From positions 1 to 64,000 of the forward strand of contig NZ_AJYQ02000117.1 in the NCBI RefSeq assembly GCF_000287055.2: DNA of 64,000 nt. The letters are read 5' to 3'. The notes below the pieces were generated by a model. That model had not been told where the DNA came from. It ran no database searches and worked only from the letters and a program-made list of their open reading frames with translations. Made by a program: the position numbers and the translations under genes. This document shows positions 43,851 to 53,440 of the stretch, in pieces; the first letter of the stretch is position 1; each line of letters starts with the position of its first letter. Origin of the DNA: Vibrio genomosp. F10 str. ZF-129 (GTDB lineage Bacteria; Pseudomonadota; Gammaproteobacteria; Enterobacterales; Vibrionaceae).

Positions 43851-45242
43851 GTGAGCAAAAGCAGTTACGAAAAGCTCTCTCCTACAGAATTAGATTATGT
43901 TGATGACAAAACTGCAGCGCTTTTGCTCAATACCCCGAGTAGCGCTCGTGTAATGTTATGGGTCATGATTCTCTTTTTTATTGTCGCTATTGCCTGGGCA
44001 TCTTGGGCTGAAATAGACAAAGTGACTGTCGGTCAAGGGAAAGTCGTTCCTTCGTCACAAGTTCAGGTCATTCAAAACCTTGAAGGGGGTTTAGTGAAAC
44101 AAATTCTCGTTCAAGAAGGGGATTTTGTTGAAAAAGGACAGCAGCTACTACTCATTGACGACACTCGCTTTCGGTCTGATTTTCGCGAGCGTGAGCAACA
44201 GGTATCCAACTTAACAGCCAGCGTGTTTCAACTTGCAGCGTCTATTTCTAGCGTAGTGGTAAAAGACGAGTTTAATCTCGACAACTGGCAGACCAACGTC
44301 ACGATCAATTACGGGCAACTTGTCTTCCCCCCTGCACTCGCCGAATCCAAACCTGAGTTAGTTGCACGGCAAAAAGCCGAGTACCGGCAGGATCTCAATA
44401 ATTTAAGAAACCAAATCTCAGTCATTGATCAGCAAGTCTCACAGAAACTTCAAGATCTCGTAGAGACCCAAGCCCGCATAAAAAACCTCCGACAAAGCTA
44501 CGATTTCGCCAATAAAGAGCTCGAGATTACTCGCCCTCTAGCTGAAGAAGGCGTGGTGCCACGCATTGAACTATTGAAACTTCAAAGGCAAGTGAACGAC
44601 ACTCAGCGAGAGCTCACATCAAGCGAATTGAAAGTGCCTATACTGCGTTCGGCGATCAGGGAGTCCATGCTCAGTCGTATTAATGCGGCCCAAGATTTTC
44701 GTTCTGAGCAACAAGAGAAACTTAATGAAGCGCAAGACAGGCTCTCTTCTATGACGGAATCCAAAATAGGGCTAGAAGATCGTGTGAACCGGACGGTTGT
44801 GGTTTCGCCAGTGACCGGAACTGTGAAAACACTCTACGTCAATACCGTGGGCGGGGTTATTCAACCAGGTATGGATATCGTCGAGATCGTACCCACAGAA
44901 GATACACTCTTAGTCGAGGCACAAATTGCGCCACAAGACATTGCATTTTTGCGCCCTGACTTGACCGCTATTGTAAAATTCAGTGCATACGACTTTACCA
45001 AGTACGGTGGCCTAGAGGGCTCGCTGGAACATATCAGCGCGGATACAACGCAAGACGAGGAAGGAAAAAGTTTCTATTTAGTACGTATTCGCACAAATCA
45101 AAAGGGATTAGGTACAGATGATACTCTACCCATCATCCCTGGTATGACAGCCTCGGTTGATATTATTACCGGAAAAAGAACGGTGATGAACTATCTTCTA
45201 AAACCAATCTTAAGTGCTCAGCAGAACGCGCTAAAAGAATAA
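43851..45242 (+). CDS. lapC: Type I secretion periplasmic adaptor (HlyD family, LapC-like)
   Basis: A 463-residue membrane fusion protein. One N-terminal helix (about 32-52), a lipoyl-like half (VIQNLEGGLVKQILVQEGDFVEKGQQLLLIDD), a coiled-coil hairpin (about 105-300) and the second barrel half (TVVVSPVTGTVKTLYVNTVGGVIQPGMDIVEIVP). It joins the inner membrane ABC exporter (LapB, 47957) to an outer membrane channel. GTG start with AAGGA seven bases upstream. First gene of the lapC-lapG-lapD-lapB cluster. Confidence 0.92.
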   Translation: MSKSSYEKLSPTELDYVDDKTAALLLNTPSSARVMLWVMILFFIVAIAWASWAEIDKVTVGQGKVVPSSQVQVIQNLEGGLVKQILVQEGDFVEKGQQLLLIDDTRFRSDFREREQQVSNLTASVFQLAASISSVVVKDEFNLDNWQTNVTINYGQLVFPPALAESKPELVARQKAEYRQDLNNLRNQISVIDQQVSQKLQDLVETQARIKNLRQSYDFANKELEITRPLAEEGVVPRIELLKLQRQVNDTQRELTSSELKVPILRSAIRESMLSRINAAQDFRSEQQEKLNEAQDRLSSMTESKIGLEDRVNRTVVVSPVTGTVKTLYVNTVGGVIQPGMDIVEIVPTEDTLLVEAQIAPQDIAFLRPDLTAIVKFSAYDFTKYGGLEGSLEHISADTTQDEEGKSFYLVRIRTNQKGLGTDDTLPIIPGMTASVDIITGKRTVMNYLLKPILSAQQNALKE

Positions 45243-45357
45243 AAACGATAACTTCGATGGCTTTAACCAGCACTAAAACTGCGAGCTATAGAGCGAATTC
45301 AACGACCAATGGGATGGTATATGACCACGTACTTGCGACTCGGGATGTAATTCTTTC

Positions 45358-46023
45358 ATGCACAATTATTGGCTGATATTACTACTGGTACTATTTACTG
45401 CATCTAACTCGGTGGCTCTGAACACTCAAGAGCAACAATGGGTCGATGCAGTCCATAATACCTATGGTGATAGAGCAGGGAAACGAGTCGATACGTGGCG
45501 CAAAAAAATGGCAGTATTTCATGGGTTGCCTGAACGAGATCAATTGACAGAAGTTAACCGTTTTTTTAACCAACTTAACTTTGTGAATGATATCAACCTC
45601 TGGGGAAAGAAAGACTACTGGGCTACACCCCTTGAATTTTTGGGCGCCAATGCTGGTGACTGTGAAGACTTCACCATTGCTAAATATTTTTCTTTGCTCG
45701 AACTTGGTGTTCCAGATAAAAAACTTCGTTTGGTTTATGTTAAAGCGATAGAACTCAATCAATTCCATATGGTTCTAGCTTACTACTCTACACCGAGTGC
45801 GGAACCGATTATTTTAGACAACATTAACGGACAAATTAAACCAGCCTCAAAAAGAACCGATCTACTGCCTATTTACAGTTTTAATGGTAAAAATTTATGG
45901 CTGATGAAATCGAAAAAGGGCCAACTGGCTGGGGAGTCCTCGCGCTTGAGCTTATGGAATGACCTAAGAGCAAGAGAACGATCACTAAAACTTAACAAAC
46001 CTATTGTTAGTTACGATGAGTAA
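45358..46023 (+). CDS. lapG: LapG-type periplasmic cysteine protease (transglutaminase-like)
   Basis: A 221-residue protein. Signal peptide (about 1-20), then the bacterial transglutaminase-like cysteine peptidase domain with the catalytic triad visible as NAGDCEDFTIAKY (Cys), LNQFHMVLAYY (His) and ILDNINGQI (Asp). LapG releases large adhesins from the surface by cutting a di-alanine site in their N-terminus; it is held inactive by LapD when cyclic di-GMP is high. Five bases separate it from lapD. No adhesin substrate is encoded in the window. Confidence 0.93.
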   Translation: MHNYWLILLLVLFTASNSVALNTQEQQWVDAVHNTYGDRAGKRVDTWRKKMAVFHGLPERDQLTEVNRFFNQLNFVNDINLWGKKDYWATPLEFLGANAGDCEDFTIAKYFSLLELGVPDKKLRLVYVKAIELNQFHMVLAYYSTPSAEPIILDNINGQIKPASKRTDLLPIYSFNGKNLWLMKSKKGQLAGESSRLSLWNDLRARERSLKLNKPIVSYDE

Positions 46024-46028
46024 GCAAC

Positions 46029-47939
46029 ATGACACTATATAAACAGCTTGTCGCTGGTATGATTGCAGTTTTTGTAATGCTGATGGCATCGGTATTCATT
46101 ATCGAGTTCAATACCACACGAGATAACCTCGAGCAGCAGCAACGTTCGGAAGTCAATAACACCATCAACACGGTCGGACTCGCACTCGCACCTTACCTAC
46201 AAGATAAGGATATCGTTGCGGTTGAATCGGTCATTAATGCCCTTTTCGATGGCAGTAGTTACGCCATTGTCCGATTGATATTCTTAGATACAGGCGAAGA
46301 GATCCTGCGCTCTTATCCGATAAAACCGAACAATGTTCCAGATTGGTTTACCAACCTTGGGCTGTTTGAGCGCATTCACGATCGACGTGTGGTGACCAGT
46401 GGTTGGATGCAACTGGCTGAAGTCGAAATTGTCAGTCACCCTGGGGGCGCATATGTTCAACTCTGGAACGCTCTCCAACGCCTCGCTATTGCTTTCTCCA
46501 TGATTTTCGTACTCGGATTGCTTTCGATTGCTTTTATCCTGAAACGGGCTCTTCGACCGCTGCAACTTATCGTTGAAAAAATGGAACAGGTTGCCAAAAA
46601 TCAATTTGGTGAGCCACTTCCTAGGCCTGCAACTAAAGACTTAATCTACGTTGTCGACGGCATTAACAGCATGTCTGAACAAGTTGAAAAAGCGTTTCGC
46701 GCGCAGGCAAAAGAAGCGCAGCAGCTTCGTGAGCGAGCTTATATTGACCCAGTATCTAAGCTCGGAAACCGCGCTTACTATATGAACCAGCTCAATGCTT
46801 GGCTGAGTGAAAATTCAAACGGTGGCGTCGCTATTTTAGAAGCTGGATTTATCAAAGAGTTGTACGATGAAAAAGGCTATGAATCCGGTGATGGTATGGT
46901 CCAGCAGTTGGCTGATCATCTTAAAATTTCCATCTCATACCCTAACCTAACCATTGCTAGAATTTCGACTGAGGAATTCGGATTTATATTCCCTAACATC
47001 GATGACAGTGAGCTAAAAATCGTTGCAGAGAGTTTGCTTAGCTATGTTCAAGACATTAATTCCGACCCGACAGGAACTGCGGCTCTGAACCTATCTTTGG
47101 GCGTGGTTCATACTAAAGATTCAAAATCCTCAACCGAGATTTTAACCCTGCTTGATAACGCACTAGCGACGGCTAAGTCCAGCCCAGAAATAAGATATGG
47201 TTATGTATCCAGTACAAATACTCAGAACATCATGGGTAAGCAACAATGGAAAGCACTAGTCGAAGAAGCCATTCACAACAATCTTATACAGTTTCGCTTC
47301 CAAGCTGCCAACAATAGTTGGGGGCAAACCTATCACCGCGAAGTCTTTTCTTCGATCGAAAAAGATGGGGAGCGCTTTAGTGCAAACCAATACCTGTTCG
47401 CATTAGAGCAATTGAACGCCAGCCATATTTTTGATGAATTCGTCATTAATTCGATGATCGATAAGCTAGAGGCAAACGAGTTTGTTGATCCTGTCGCAAT
47501 CAACATATCCCAAAGCAGCATTTCCCAACCAAGTTTCATACGTTGGATTGGTCAAAAACTGTCGAAACATACCTCGATCACCGACAAGCTTCATTTTGAG
47601 ATTCCAGAAACATGCTTTAACACCTCACCTCATCATACCGCACTGTTTTGTAATGCAGTTCGTAATGCTGGTGCAGAATTTGGGGTAGATAATTACGGAA
47701 GGAACTTCCAATCTCTCGACTATATCAACGAATTCAGACCTGCTTATGTAAAACTGGACTACCTATTCACTCACCATTTAGATGATGAGAAACAGAAGTT
47801 CACTTTAACGTCGATCTCACGGACAGCGCACAACCTTGGCATCAAAACCATTGCATCTCGTGTAGAAACACAAATGCAGCTCGACTTTTTGTCTGAGCAC
47901 TTTATTGAAGTTTTCCAAGGCTTTATTGTCGACAAATAA
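46029..47939 (+). CDS. lapD: LapD-type cyclic di-GMP receptor (degenerate GGDEF and EAL)
   Basis: A 636-residue inner membrane receptor. N-terminal helix (about 8-27), periplasmic LapG-binding domain (to about 150), second helix (about 157-175), HAMP (ALRPLQLIVEKMEQVAKNQFG), GGDEF-like domain (about 240-390) in which the signature is STEEF, and an EAL-like domain (about 400-636) in which the first catalytic element reads FRFQAANN. Both enzyme sites look inactive, as in known LapD proteins, which only bind cyclic di-GMP. Binding pulls in LapG and so keeps adhesins on the surface. Lies between lapG and lapB. Confidence 0.93.
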   Translation: MTLYKQLVAGMIAVFVMLMASVFIIEFNTTRDNLEQQQRSEVNNTINTVGLALAPYLQDKDIVAVESVINALFDGSSYAIVRLIFLDTGEEILRSYPIKPNNVPDWFTNLGLFERIHDRRVVTSGWMQLAEVEIVSHPGGAYVQLWNALQRLAIAFSMIFVLGLLSIAFILKRALRPLQLIVEKMEQVAKNQFGEPLPRPATKDLIYVVDGINSMSEQVEKAFRAQAKEAQQLRERAYIDPVSKLGNRAYYMNQLNAWLSENSNGGVAILEAGFIKELYDEKGYESGDGMVQQLADHLKISISYPNLTIARISTEEFGFIFPNIDDSELKIVAESLLSYVQDINSDPTGTAALNLSLGVVHTKDSKSSTEILTLLDNALATAKSSPEIRYGYVSSTNTQNIMGKQQWKALVEEAIHNNLIQFRFQAANNSWGQTYHREVFSSIEKDGERFSANQYLFALEQLNASHIFDEFVINSMIDKLEANEFVDPVAINISQSSISQPSFIRWIGQKLSKHTSITDKLHFEIPETCFNTSPHHTALFCNAVRNAGAEFGVDNYGRNFQSLDYINEFRPAYVKLDYLFTHHLDDEKQKFTLTSISRTAHNLGIKTIASRVETQMQLDFLSEHFIEVFQGFIVDK

Positions 47940-47956
47940 CATGAAGGTTTAACTGA

Positions 47957-50074
47957 ATGCAGGATCCGCTACTTAATTCGCTCATTTATGTGAGCCGCTA
48001 TTATGGATTAGCAAATTCACCAGAAGCATTGATCAATGGCTTACCATTGTCAGAAGGTAAATTAACGCCCTTTTTATTCCCGCGTTCAGCTGAACGCGCA
48101 GGTTTGGTTGCAAAAGAAAATCAGGCTCAATTAAAAGACATCCCAACTCTGATTTTACCCGTCGTCCTTCTACTCAAAGATGGCGACGCATGTGTGCTTA
48201 ATAGCATCAATCTAGAAAAAGAAGAGGCGGAAATAGTCACAGGTGAATCCGGGCTTGTTCCAATCTCGATCTCGCTGGCAGATTTAGAACCCCAGTTTAC
48301 CGGACGATATTTCCTAGTTAAAAAACAGTTTCGCTACGATGAACGATCGCCTGAAATACTGAAAACTCGCGATGGACATTGGTTTTGGGGGACTATTTGG
48401 CAGTCGAAAAAAATCTACCGCGATGTTTTTATTGCATCCATACTGATCAATATTTTCGCCATTGCCGCACCCATGTTTACTCGCTTAGTTTACGATAAAG
48501 TTGTGCCAAACTTGGCTTTTGAAACTCTGTGGGTGTTAGCCAGCGGCATCTTCATCATTTTCTTATTTGATTTATCACTAAAACTGTTACGAAGTTACTT
48601 TATTGATGTTGCGGGGAAAAAGTCCGATATTCTCATTTCCTCGAAGCTGTTTAGTAAAGTCCTTGGCATTAGAATGGAATCCAAGCCGCCTTCCGTTGGC
48701 GCTTTTGCTCGACACTTGCAAGAGTTCGAATCGATTAGGGAATTTTTCACCTCAGCGACGATATCTTCATTAATCGATCTGCCGTTTTCATTGCTCTTTC
48801 TTGCCTTAATTTGGTTGATGGCTGGCGATCTCGTCTATGTGCCGATTGCCGGAGTTTTGATCCTAGTTATTTACTCCCTTTTAATTCAAGGACCACTGCG
48901 ACGTGCGATTGAAGAAGGGTCTAGACTAGCATCTCAGAAATACGCCAACCTCATCGAAAGCCTCGCTGGCCTAGAAACCCTCAAGCTGTTTGGCGCTCAA
49001 AGTCAGTTTCAGTATCGTTGGGAAGAGGCGGTTGCGCATATGGCGAACTGGAACATCAAAAGCCGACGTATTACAGACGGTATTCAAAACACGGCAGGCT
49101 TTGTTCAACAGGCTTCAAACGTTGGCATGATCATCCTTGGTGTTTATCTGATTGCTGAAGGCGAGTTAACCATGGGTGGCCTGATTGCTGCGACGATGCT
49201 AAGTGGACGAGCAATTGGCCCTATGGTCCAGCTTTCACTGCTCTCTACTCGTTATAACCAGGCTAAATCGTCCATGTCTATCATCGAACAAGTGATGGGG
49301 ATGCCCGATGAGCAAGAAGAAGGCAAGCGATATATTCACAGACCCATCGTCCAAGGAAAGATTGAACTTGACCGAGTCACATTCAACTACCCAGATTCTC
49401 CTATTGCTTCGATTCGTGAACTTAGCTTAACCATAAATCCTGGCGAAAAAGTCGCCATTATAGGTAGAATAGGTTCAGGTAAAACCACACTAGAGCGCCT
49501 AATTATGGGCCTGTACCAGCCTATTGAAGGCAGTGTACGTATTGATGATACGGATATTAAGCAGCTTCATCACATTGATATTCGTAGAAATATCGGCTGT
49601 GTCCCCCAAGACAGTAATCTATTTTATGGTTCAATTCGTGACAATATCACCCTCGGTCGTCCGTTAGCAGATGATCGCGATGTCATGGACGCAGCGAATC
49701 GAGCTGGGGTAACTGTGTTTACTCAGCAAGATCCAGCGGGTCTTGAACGCCAAGTCGGTGAAGGAGGACTGCTATTATCGGGCGGCCAAAGACAAGCCGT
49801 TGCCATCGCTCGGGCAATTTTGGGAAGGCCACCCGTGCTTCTTCTTGATGAACCAACAAGCGCGATGGATAATCGTTCTGAAATGCACATCAAGCATCAA
49901 CTGGGTCAAATGAAACCCAATGAAACGTTGATTCTGATTACTCATAAAACGTCAATGCTGGATATTGTTGACCGCGTTATTGTGATGGAAAAAGGCAGTA
50001 TTATTGCCGATGGCCCTAAAGCGCAGGTTCTTAATAGCCTAAAACAAGGCAAAGTTCGCGCACCGAATAGCTAG
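47957..50074 (+). CDS. lapB: Type I secretion ABC transporter (permease/ATPase, LapB-like)
   Basis: A 705-residue ABC exporter. An N-terminal C39-like domain (about 1-130) without the catalytic cysteine, six membrane helices (about 150-420), and an ATPase domain with Walker A GRIGSGKTT, signature LSGGQRQ and Walker B VLLLDEPTSAMD. The lack of the cysteine makes the C39 part a binding domain only, as in RTX/LapA-type exporters. It should secrete a large adhesin through LapC and an outer membrane channel encoded elsewhere. A strong terminator follows. Confidence 0.94.
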   Translation: MQDPLLNSLIYVSRYYGLANSPEALINGLPLSEGKLTPFLFPRSAERAGLVAKENQAQLKDIPTLILPVVLLLKDGDACVLNSINLEKEEAEIVTGESGLVPISISLADLEPQFTGRYFLVKKQFRYDERSPEILKTRDGHWFWGTIWQSKKIYRDVFIASILINIFAIAAPMFTRLVYDKVVPNLAFETLWVLASGIFIIFLFDLSLKLLRSYFIDVAGKKSDILISSKLFSKVLGIRMESKPPSVGAFARHLQEFESIREFFTSATISSLIDLPFSLLFLALIWLMAGDLVYVPIAGVLILVIYSLLIQGPLRRAIEEGSRLASQKYANLIESLAGLETLKLFGAQSQFQYRWEEAVAHMANWNIKSRRITDGIQNTAGFVQQASNVGMIILGVYLIAEGELTMGGLIAATMLSGRAIGPMVQLSLLSTRYNQAKSSMSIIEQVMGMPDEQEEGKRYIHRPIVQGKIELDRVTFNYPDSPIASIRELSLTINPGEKVAIIGRIGSGKTTLERLIMGLYQPIEGSVRIDDTDIKQLHHIDIRRNIGCVPQDSNLFYGSIRDNITLGRPLADDRDVMDAANRAGVTVFTQQDPAGLERQVGEGGLLLSGGQRQAVAIARAILGRPPVLLLDEPTSAMDNRSEMHIKHQLGQMKPNETLILITHKTSMLDIVDRVIVMEKGSIIADGPKAQVLNSLKQGKVRAPNS

Positions 50075-50123
50075 GCCATTAGGCCATAACAGACACGTCT
50101 GAAATACAATGCCCATCAAAAAA

Positions 50124-50151
50124 AGCTCTGCAACGTTGCAGAGCTTTTTTG
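50124..50151. terminator. Strong bidirectional terminator after lapB
   Basis: A perfect 10-base stem AGCTCTGCAA / TTGCAGAGCT, 2-base loop, flanked by A run on the left and T run on the right. It also can stop the leftward transcript of the small peptide gene at 50206. Confidence 0.93.
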
Positions 50152-50205
50152 TTATGTTTATTCTCTTACAAGCAGTCTGAATCAACTATACCTGTAGATG
50201 ATAGG

Positions 50206-50307
50206 TTAAAGCGGAAATGGAATAGTGACGGCTATAGTACAAGCCATTGCAATTTGAGGAAGAAATAGTGCTGATAAAATAGTTAATGCTTTAATATTTT
50301 TTTTCAT
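50206..50307 (-). CDS. Small secreted peptide (33 residues), overlooked ORF
   Basis: A 33-codon ORF on the minus strand. The ATG is preceded by AGGGAAAG about seven bases upstream, a good ribosome-binding sequence. The product starts MKKNIKALTILSALFLP, a clear signal peptide, and continues QIAMAC, a signal peptidase I site or a loose lipobox; the mature part would be only CTIAVTIPFPL. The terminator at 50124-50151 follows with the correct orientation. No family was recognised. It lies between lapB and the chitinase gene. Confidence 0.6.
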   Translation of the reverse strand: MKKNIKALTILSALFLPQIAMACTIAVTIPFPL

Positions 50308-50629
50308 TGTTCTTTCCCTATAAAATAAATTAAATATGCGTAGATATAAATTTTATATATTATTTATATCTCTGTATTGCCTGTAACAAGGCAATACCAA
50401 CCTATTCCAAGTAATTATAAATTGCTGTAAAACACAGCTTGATTGACAGATTAATGGTGCAATTCGACTACTCATCACAAAATAATGTAACGTGTGTATT
50501 TAGCTCAATATTGAATCCAAAAACCTCTGACAATCATAATCAGAGGTTTAGTTTGAATCAGACTCTAAGGTTGACGAGCCACGGTACAAAACAGCAAATA
50601 CCTAGTTGGTATTAACACCAATTGCACGC
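50308..50629. other. Intergenic region between the small peptide gene and the chitinase stop
   Basis: A 322-base AT-rich region. It contains the promoter region for the small peptide (near 50310-50400) and the chitinase terminator at 50521-50549. No other gene was found. Confidence 0.45.
50519..50549 (-). terminator. Terminator after the chitinase gene
   Basis: On the minus strand AAACCTCTGA / TCAGAGGTTT, 9-base loop, then TT. The U-tract is short but is partly inside the stem. Confidence 0.75.
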
Positions 50630-53167
50630 TTAGTTAGGTAAACAAACGCCAACTTCTTTCCATACCCCCCATTGACCAGTACTTTGTGGGTCTTCACCCC
50701 TTGTCCACCATTTTGCTTCATAGGCTTTACCGGCAGATGAAACTTGCTGACCACCTGTATATACCGCTCCTTTATCCCAAGGAGTGCTGCAAGTGTTCCC
50801 ACTCGTTGTCGTTTTAAGTACTGTCAAATTAGAAGTAGTCGAAGCATCAGCCTGTCCATCACTGACTAACACTACAAAACTGAGAAATGCATCTTCTGTG
50901 TATTCTGCCGCTACAAAGCTGACGCTCGATCCTTGAATGATAGCCGATATCGAGTTAGGCACATCCCACGAGTACGTCAACGTATCACCATCAGCATCAA
51001 TCGATGAGGAAGCGTCAATCACGACTACATCACCGGCATTAACCTGAGTAGGTGCTGAAATTAAAGCAACAGGTGGCGTATTAACTGGAACTATCTCTTT
51101 TGGGTTAACAGTCACGGTGACGTTATCACTCGATTTTGCACCTTCGTCGTCTGTTACTGTTAATGTAAATGACAATCTATCGACCTGAATAACTTCTGCT
51201 ATCTCAAAGCTAGCTATTGCACTATTTCCATTGACCAAAGAGACCGGAGTTCCTGCTGTCTGCTCCCAAAGATAAGACACGATTGTACCATCACTATCTT
51301 TTGAACCATTAGCATCTAATGTAACCAAGGCAGGTCCAGTAATCACTTGATCGTTACCCGCACTTGCGGTTGGTTTACGGTTAACAGGGTCAGTTGTTCC
51401 ACCCGCTAAACCTTCATGCATTGCATTTAAAATATCACCATTATCCGCATCTATTTCCCATGAGAATAGTCCAGCCAAACCTAAATTACGGGCATATGCG
51501 CCTTTTGCCTTCACTGATCGAGCATCATCAAATGTCACTAGTTGGCCTGATGTTGGATTCCAAACCCAGGCAGCTTCTGCCTGTTCATCGTACCCATACT
51601 CAAAGCCATTAATACCCGTGCTATTGGCACCAAGCATGAAGTCTTTCACGCCTTTATAATCAATAACACCATCTTCCCAAACTCCTTGGGCACTTGTACC
51701 TTTTAGCTTACCATTGCCTACTCCAGTCATAGGATCTAATGGATCGTTTAATGAAGAAGGCACTACCCCTTCCCAACCTCGACCATACATCGCAGCGCCG
51801 AGTACAAGCTTATTCGCTGGTACACCCTGGGCAAGCAATAGTTGGATGGCATTGTCTGCTGTATACGCAGGGCCTTTATATGGTTCACCCGCTTCATCTA
51901 AGCCAGAACCATCACACTGACCAGGGCGCATAAATCCGCCACAGTATAGACCGGTCTGGTGCCCAACTATGTTATTCCAACCACCATAAAAATCGTAGGT
52001 CATAGCAAAAATGTAGTCCATATATTGAACGGCATCAGCGTAATCTACGTCTTCAATCTTGTCGTAGCCAACACCTATTGCTGACGTTAGTTCATACGTA
52101 CGACCCGTAGCTGCCTCTAACCCATCGAGCATCGTCCGTAACTCTTGCATCAATGCGATGTAAGCTGGACCATCGTTTATCTGGTCGCCTAAATCTGAGG
52201 CTTGACCCCCACCGCCTGGGAATTCCCAGTCAATATCAACACCATCGTAGAATTTCCATGTTTTGAGAAACTTCTCTACTGATGCAACAAACGTGTCTCT
52301 ATTGGCTTTTGTAGTGAAATCGAAGAATGGGTCTGATAATGTCCATCCACCTATCGAAGGAATAATCTTAAGGTCTGGATTACGCTGCTTTAGCGCCATC
52401 ATCATTGCATAATTACCTTTGATAGGCGTGCTGTATTCATGCCCAGCCTGAGTGAAGCTTTTCTGAAATGCCGCCCATGGGTCATGGATCACGACTTCAT
52501 AGTCATTAACACCATTACAAGCGGTCATGAGTGCATTGTAACTGTTACCACCTACTGATTTTACAGATTCATTCGGACCACAAATTGGGATAAAGCCATA
52601 AAGGATATGGGTCAAATTATCTGCAGGGATGTTATCTACCGTATAGTCTCGACCATAAATACCCCACTCAACAAAGTAGGTTCCAACCACCGTAGAAGGG
52701 TCGGTCGTATAGGTCTTATTGTTCGGATCAATATTCATGGTAAGTGGTGCTAAATGAGCACCGTCTGTATCGGCAATAGTGACCTCTACAGGTGCACTTT
52801 TACTACAACCTGTTTGATCACAAGCTTCGATTTCCATTTGGAATAAACCACCGCTTGGGTATTGAAAGGTGGCTTCTGTCTGGCCGCCAGAAATAGGACC
52901 TGTCGCTACCTGTGTTCCATCAAAATAGATATGATATGTATCTCCAGTTTGGCCACTCCATTGGTTGAACTTTATTGTAATATCAGCCTGATCATAATAA
53001 GTCACCATATCGTTGTAGCCGGCAGTCGTTTCCATAGCCAACTCTATTTTTGAAAATTGGAGATTGTTAGATCCATAGACATCTATAGTAGGAGCGCTAG
53101 GGGCGGCATTCGCTAAGCCAGAAAAGGCTATCGCGACACTCGCTGCGCACATCGTTATACGATTCAT
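50630..53167 (-). CDS. chiA: Secreted chitinase A (GH18) with PKD-like and CBM5/12 domains
   Basis: An 845-residue secreted enzyme close in plan to Vibrio harveyi chitinase A. Signal peptide (1-21, ending LANA), N-terminal chitinase A domain (about 22-135), GH18 catalytic domain (about 155-580) with the DGVDIDWEFPGGGG signature (DxxDxDxE), then two PKD/Ig-like domains (from NRKPTASAG and NTPPVALIS) and a C-terminal chitin-binding CBM5/12 domain (AKWWTRGEDPQ). It cuts chitin into oligosaccharides, mostly chitobiose, outside the cell. ATG at 53167 has AAGGAA upstream and begins the signal peptide; the GTG nine codons earlier is less likely. Confidence 0.95.
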   Translation of the reverse strand: MNRITMCAASVAIAFSGLANAAPSAPTIDVYGSNNLQFSKIELAMETTAGYNDMVTYYDQADITIKFNQWSGQTGDTYHIYFDGTQVATGPISGGQTEATFQYPSGGLFQMEIEACDQTGCSKSAPVEVTIADTDGAHLAPLTMNIDPNNKTYTTDPSTVVGTYFVEWGIYGRDYTVDNIPADNLTHILYGFIPICGPNESVKSVGGNSYNALMTACNGVNDYEVVIHDPWAAFQKSFTQAGHEYSTPIKGNYAMMMALKQRNPDLKIIPSIGGWTLSDPFFDFTTKANRDTFVASVEKFLKTWKFYDGVDIDWEFPGGGGQASDLGDQINDGPAYIALMQELRTMLDGLEAATGRTYELTSAIGVGYDKIEDVDYADAVQYMDYIFAMTYDFYGGWNNIVGHQTGLYCGGFMRPGQCDGSGLDEAGEPYKGPAYTADNAIQLLLAQGVPANKLVLGAAMYGRGWEGVVPSSLNDPLDPMTGVGNGKLKGTSAQGVWEDGVIDYKGVKDFMLGANSTGINGFEYGYDEQAEAAWVWNPTSGQLVTFDDARSVKAKGAYARNLGLAGLFSWEIDADNGDILNAMHEGLAGGTTDPVNRKPTASAGNDQVITGPALVTLDANGSKDSDGTIVSYLWEQTAGTPVSLVNGNSAIASFEIAEVIQVDRLSFTLTVTDDEGAKSSDNVTVTVNPKEIVPVNTPPVALISAPTQVNAGDVVVIDASSSIDADGDTLTYSWDVPNSISAIIQGSSVSFVAAEYTEDAFLSFVVLVSDGQADASTTSNLTVLKTTTSGNTCSTPWDKGAVYTGGQQVSSAGKAYEAKWWTRGEDPQSTGQWGVWKEVGVCLPN

Positions 53168-53394
53168 ATCGTTATCGTTCCTTGAATGTTTCACTTAAGT
53201 TTGTGGCGCCAGCGATCAATCTTCAATTCGCTGAATCCGTTCGTTCTAATCCCAAATAGGGGATGTAAGAACATTAAACTCAGTATTCTAGAAACTTATT
53301 TTTTTAGACGAAAAAATAAACACACTTACGAGACATGAATAAAAAACAAACAGATGTTATCAGCTTGTTGCATTGTGTTTTTGATATCGAGTCA

Positions 53395-53431
53395 AGAAAA
53401 TAGCCTGACGCTATCTACACTTCAGGCTATT
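53395..53431 (-). terminator. Terminator after tnaA
   Basis: On the minus strand AATAGCCTGA / TCAGGCTATT with a 13-base loop, followed by TTCTT. It lies about 10 bases past the tnaA stop. Confidence 0.82.
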
Positions 53432-53440
53432 GTCATTCAA

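Noticed and set aside
45257..45376. 39-codon frame between lapC and lapG
   Set aside because: No ribosome-binding sequence and it overlaps the lapG start.
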